Shown here: positions 61,648 to 64,000 of the stretch, in pieces
How positions within the stretch are numbered: the first letter of the stretch is position 1
Layout of the letters: every line of letters begins with the position of its first letter
Origin: Lysinibacillus cavernae
GTDB taxonomy: Bacteria; Bacillota; Bacilli; Bacillales_A; Planococcaceae
Length of the DNA: 64,000 nt
Reading direction: 5' to 3'
Assembly (NCBI RefSeq): GCF_009724685.1
Contig: NZ_WMEF01000015.1
Location: forward strand, 1 to 64,000
Translations under genes and position numbers: made by a program
Notes under the pieces: generated by a model
What the model was told of the DNA's origin: nothing
Databases searched by the model: none
Seen by the model: only the letters and a program-made list of their open reading frames with translations

Positions 61648-63000
61648 TTATTTTAAAACACGACGAGCTGTTACAAAGTTCTTTTGTGCAAAACTTGAAG
61701 TGATGTTTTGTTTAACAATATTATTAGAAGTCATACTAATATATTGATTATTCCCTAAATAGATCCCAGTTTGTGTGATTTCTTGTCCTCCATTATTCGT
61801 AGAGAAGAATAAAAGATCCCCTTTTTGTAACTGTGATTTTTGAATGCGTGTACCAACTAAAGCCTGCTTACTTGCCATTTTATCTTTTAAATCAATACCA
61901 TGCTTTTTAAAGACATAGTAAGTAAAACCCGCACTTGTAAAAGTCAGTGCACTCTCATTATACGTATAACCGAATTTTGCTTTGCTTGTTAAGCTGGTAG
62001 CTGTTGCAATAATTTTATCGGCTGACGTACTAGCTGAAGGTGCACTTACACTGGGAGTAGAATTCGTAGAGAAAACACGCTTCGCTGTAATATAATGTTC
62101 AGTATAATAGTCAACAAATAATACTCTTGTCATAACACCTTCTGAATTAGGGATGATGATACGGTGATCACCGGCATAAATACCTACCATAGAAGGAGTT
62201 TTAGAGCCTTTCACACTATTAAAGAATACTAAATCACCCTTTTTCAAATTAGCACGTGCCACTGTTGATCCTTGGTTCATTAAATTGCTTAAAGTAGTTG
62301 AACCGAGTGTAACGCCACTTTTACGATAGATGAAATCGACAAATGCTGGTGCTGTAAAACGTAGACTCGACTCGTTTGTTGAACTGCCAATCGTTACTTT
62401 GTTTTTATAAGCCAGTGCATTCTCAACAATTTTATCACCTTTTGTAGCAGGATTAGCTGAGAGTAGGGTAGGTAATACTCTACGTGCAGATACATAACTT
62501 TCTGTATAATACGGTTTACTATTTAAATCAGAGATGACAATATTTTGTTTGGAATCAGCCATGTGGATGATTTTATTGTCCCCGATATACATACCGACAT
62601 GATCGGGATCAGTTCCTGTTTTTTTACTTTTAAAGAATACTAAATCACCTTTTTGTAATTGGTTTCTCGCTACATATGTCCCTTGCTGAATCATATAATT
62701 CTCATTATACGTACCAAGGTCTACACCATTTTTCTCGAAGATATACATTAAAAATGAAGCACAAGAAAACTTATATGGATATGTAGGCTTGTATACAGTA
62801 TTGCTGTATGTTGCTTGGCCCATTAAGCTCTTTCCTGTCTTAATTAATTGGTCTGCTTTAGCAGCAACAGCCTGTGCGTTGTTTTGTGCATTTGTGGTAG
62901 CAGCCTCTACTTGTATAGGCTGAATCGCTGTTTGTACCATTCCAAATGAACTAAATCCAATTGTTAGTGCTAGTGTTGTAGATAAAAATCGTTTATTCAT
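61648..63000 (-). CDS. Secreted protein with three NlpC/P60 domains, two of them degenerate
   Basis: A 450-residue exported protein. Signal peptide about 1-34 (ALTIGFSSFG, cleavage near VEA-A). Three NlpC/P60-type modules of about 130 residues. Module 1 keeps Cys80 (KFSCASF), His134 (DHVGMYIG) and His146. Module 2 has Ala217 and Ser270 at the Cys and His positions (FTAPAF, PSMVGIYAG). Module 3 has Ser356 and Gln410 (FTSAGF, ITQTGIYLG). So only module 1 looks catalytic; the others may bind wall peptide. Start ATG 63000 follows GGAGGT by 10 nt. Confidence 0.88.
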   Translation of the reverse strand: MNKRFLSTTLALTIGFSSFGMVQTAIQPIQVEAATTNAQNNAQAVAAKADQLIKTGKSLMGQATYSNTVYKPTYPYKFSCASFLMYIFEKNGVDLGTYNENYMIQQGTYVARNQLQKGDLVFFKSKKTGTDPDHVGMYIGDNKIIHMADSKQNIVISDLNSKPYYTESYVSARRVLPTLLSANPATKGDKIVENALAYKNKVTIGSSTNESSLRFTAPAFVDFIYRKSGVTLGSTTLSNLMNQGSTVARANLKKGDLVFFNSVKGSKTPSMVGIYAGDHRIIIPNSEGVMTRVLFVDYYTEHYITAKRVFSTNSTPSVSAPSASTSADKIIATATSLTSKAKFGYTYNESALTFTSAGFTYYVFKKHGIDLKDKMASKQALVGTRIQKSQLQKGDLLFFSTNNGGQEITQTGIYLGNNQYISMTSNNIVKQNITSSFAQKNFVTARRVLK

Positions 63001-63220
63001 GTTGTAAATAACCTCCTGAAGCATTTAGTAGGATTTCTCCTGTATAGCTTTGCCATGGAAATAATCGTAGCATGAAAATATAGGGCTTCTATGAGGTAAA
63101 TGTTGCCAAAGCAACAAGGCAGAGGCCTTCAGCACTTGCTATAAAAGGCTTTATCAAGGGAATTTACAGTTTTATTACAAATGTTTCAGTAGAATGTAAT
63201 ATGGAACATTTCCATTAAAA

Positions 63221-63245
63221 AAACTGCCCTAATTAAAGGCAGTTT
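63221..63245 (-). terminator. Terminator of VOC gene
   Basis: AAACTGCC pairs with GGCAGTTT; on the minus strand the stem is followed by T-rich sequence. Begins at the stop codon. Confidence 0.8.
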
Positions 63246-63612
63246 AGACTATTTCCTGAATCATTTCTACGCGATTGCCAAATGGATCTCGAAATTCAAA
63301 ACGCTCATAATGAGGGATTGGTACCGAATCTACTATGTCTATCTGGTATTCTGCTAATCTCTTCTTCCAGAAATCAATGTCTTCTACTTGATACGCAATA
63401 TGTGCCTTTGTTGTCAATCGATCAAAGCCATCCTCTGTCCCTACATGTACCTCTTGGTGACCAAGCTGTAACCAAAATCCGCCACGTCCTTTGAGAGAAT
63501 CCGGTTTCTCCATTTCCCGAAGACCTAAGACATGACAATAAAATTCTTTTCCTCGATCCTCTGACCCCTTAGGAATCGTAATTTGTACATGATGCAAACC
63601 GATAACCATCAT
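63244..63612 (-). CDS. VOC (glyoxalase/bleomycin resistance) family protein
   Basis: A 122-residue two-module VOC protein. HHVQITIP at the N-terminus gives the first metal His, HIAYQVEDIDFWKKRL the second, RFEFRDPFGNRVEMIQ the terminal Glu. Exact reaction not deducible (glyoxalase, dioxygenase or thiol transferase relatives). GGAGG is 7 nt before the first ATG. Its promoter directly abuts repeat array 4. Confidence 0.88.
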   Translation of the reverse strand: MMVIGLHHVQITIPKGSEDRGKEFYCHVLGLREMEKPDSLKGRGGFWLQLGHQEVHVGTEDGFDRLTTKAHIAYQVEDIDFWKKRLAEYQIDIVDSVPIPHYERFEFRDPFGNRVEMIQEIV

Positions 63613-63635
63613 TTTTCAGCCTCCTTTATTTCTTA

Positions 63636-63664
63636 ATTATAGTGTAATTTCTAAATATTTGAAA
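63636..63664 (-). promoter_or_regulatory. Promoter of VOC gene
   Basis: On the minus strand: TTTCAA (63659-63664), 17-nt spacer, TATAAT (63636-63641). The -35 ends 3 bp from the first unit of repeat array 4, so the array occupies the upstream promoter region. Confidence 0.65.
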
Positions 63665-63666
63665 TA

Positions 63667-64000
63667 GTGGAGGATAGTAATGCGAAAGTGATGGATAGAA
63701 CCTCTAAAGTGAAGGATAGCCTTCAAATGGTGGATAGAATATTCAAAGAGAAGGATAGCCTCTCGAAAGTGGTGGATAGAATCTCGAAAGTGAAGGATAG
63801 CCTCCCGAAAGTGATGGATAGAATCTCTAAAGAGAAGGGTAGCCTTCAAATGGTGGATAGAACCTTCAAAGTGGTGGATAGAATCTCCAAAGAGAAGGAT
63901 AGAACTTCCTAAGTAGAGGATAGCTCCCCAAAAGTGATGGATAGAATCTCTAAAGTGGTGGATAGAACCCCTAAAGAGAAGGATAGACTTCAAATGGTGG
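63667..64000 (+). repeat. 21-bp GGATAGA repeat array 4 (cut by window end)
   Basis: At least 16 units of 19-21 bp, with local flavours GTGATGGATAGAATCTCTAAA and GAGAAGGATAGCCTCTCGAAA, and shorter CTTCAAATGGTGG types. It continues past base 64000. Same orientation as the other three arrays. Open frames on both strands are by-products of the period. Confidence 0.9.

Overview
The window looks like chromosomal DNA of a low-GC, spore-forming member of the Bacillales. The best fit is Lysinibacillus or a close relative. This is inferred from the gene families (lutABC/lutR, ccdA-ccdB-ccdC with yneK, DUF2812/PadR, DUF1659/DUF2922/YvrJ, an OpuF-type transporter, spore-coat-like ATP-grasp genes) and from strong AGGAGG-type ribosome binding sites; no database was searched. 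I saw no rRNA, tRNA, CRISPR array, prophage or transposase gene.

Layout: 0-8.4 kb holds a TetR-controlled ABC-2 permease, a PadR/DUF2812/ABC export operon of the YhaQP type, a TelA-family gene behind an ECF-type promoter, and a Fur-box promoter driving an 18-codon micro-ORF coupled to a coiled-coil/HTH protein. 8.4-15 kb holds rarD, a short MutS2-like ATPase behind an apparent leader-peptide attenuator, a 154-bp terminal-inverted-repeat element, and a divergent XRE-TPR regulator/MFS pair with twin operators. 14.8-18.6 kb is lutABC with lutR (L-lactate oxidation). 19-23.3 kb is ccdABC, a large repeat array, yneK and three tiny genes. 23.3-32.4 kb holds an Sco1-like protein, an ECF sigma/anti-sigma-like pair, a DinB-like protein, a small caspase-like protein, two chemoreceptors and an AlsT symporter.

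32.6-45 kb is a 12-gene set for import and breakdown of peptidoglycan peptides. It contains an Asp/Glu racemase, a DmpA-type peptidase, a VanX-type D,D-dipeptidase, DppA, a five-gene Dpp/Opp transporter, an LD-carboxypeptidase (YkfA-like), a leaderless class-A beta-lactamase-fold protein and a leaderless NlpC/P60 peptidase (YkfC-like). It resembles an expanded dpp-ykf operon. 45-54 kb is mixed: a coiled-coil repeat protein, a glucosaminidase, a beta-helix protein, an OpuF-like osmolyte transporter, a DUF2975/HTH pair, an SMR pair and a HAD phosphatase.

54.4-61.6 kb is the most unusual gene cluster. It has a CotY/CotZ-like protein, a YheC/YheD-type ATP-grasp domain fused to a MurF-like ligase (cyanophycin-synthetase-like order), a separate ATP-grasp ligase, and two stand-alone MurF-like ligases, with sporulation-type promoter sequences nearby. 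It could be a spore-envelope amide-ligase system. The window closes with a triple NlpC/P60 secreted protein and a VOC protein.

The strongest non-gene signal is a degenerate 21-bp repeat (core GGATAGA). It forms four arrays, at 1-258, 20766-21968, 52808-53571 and 63667-64000, all in the same orientation and each with its own sequence flavour. The arrays open long artefactual reading frames and one runs into the 3' end of an SMR gene.
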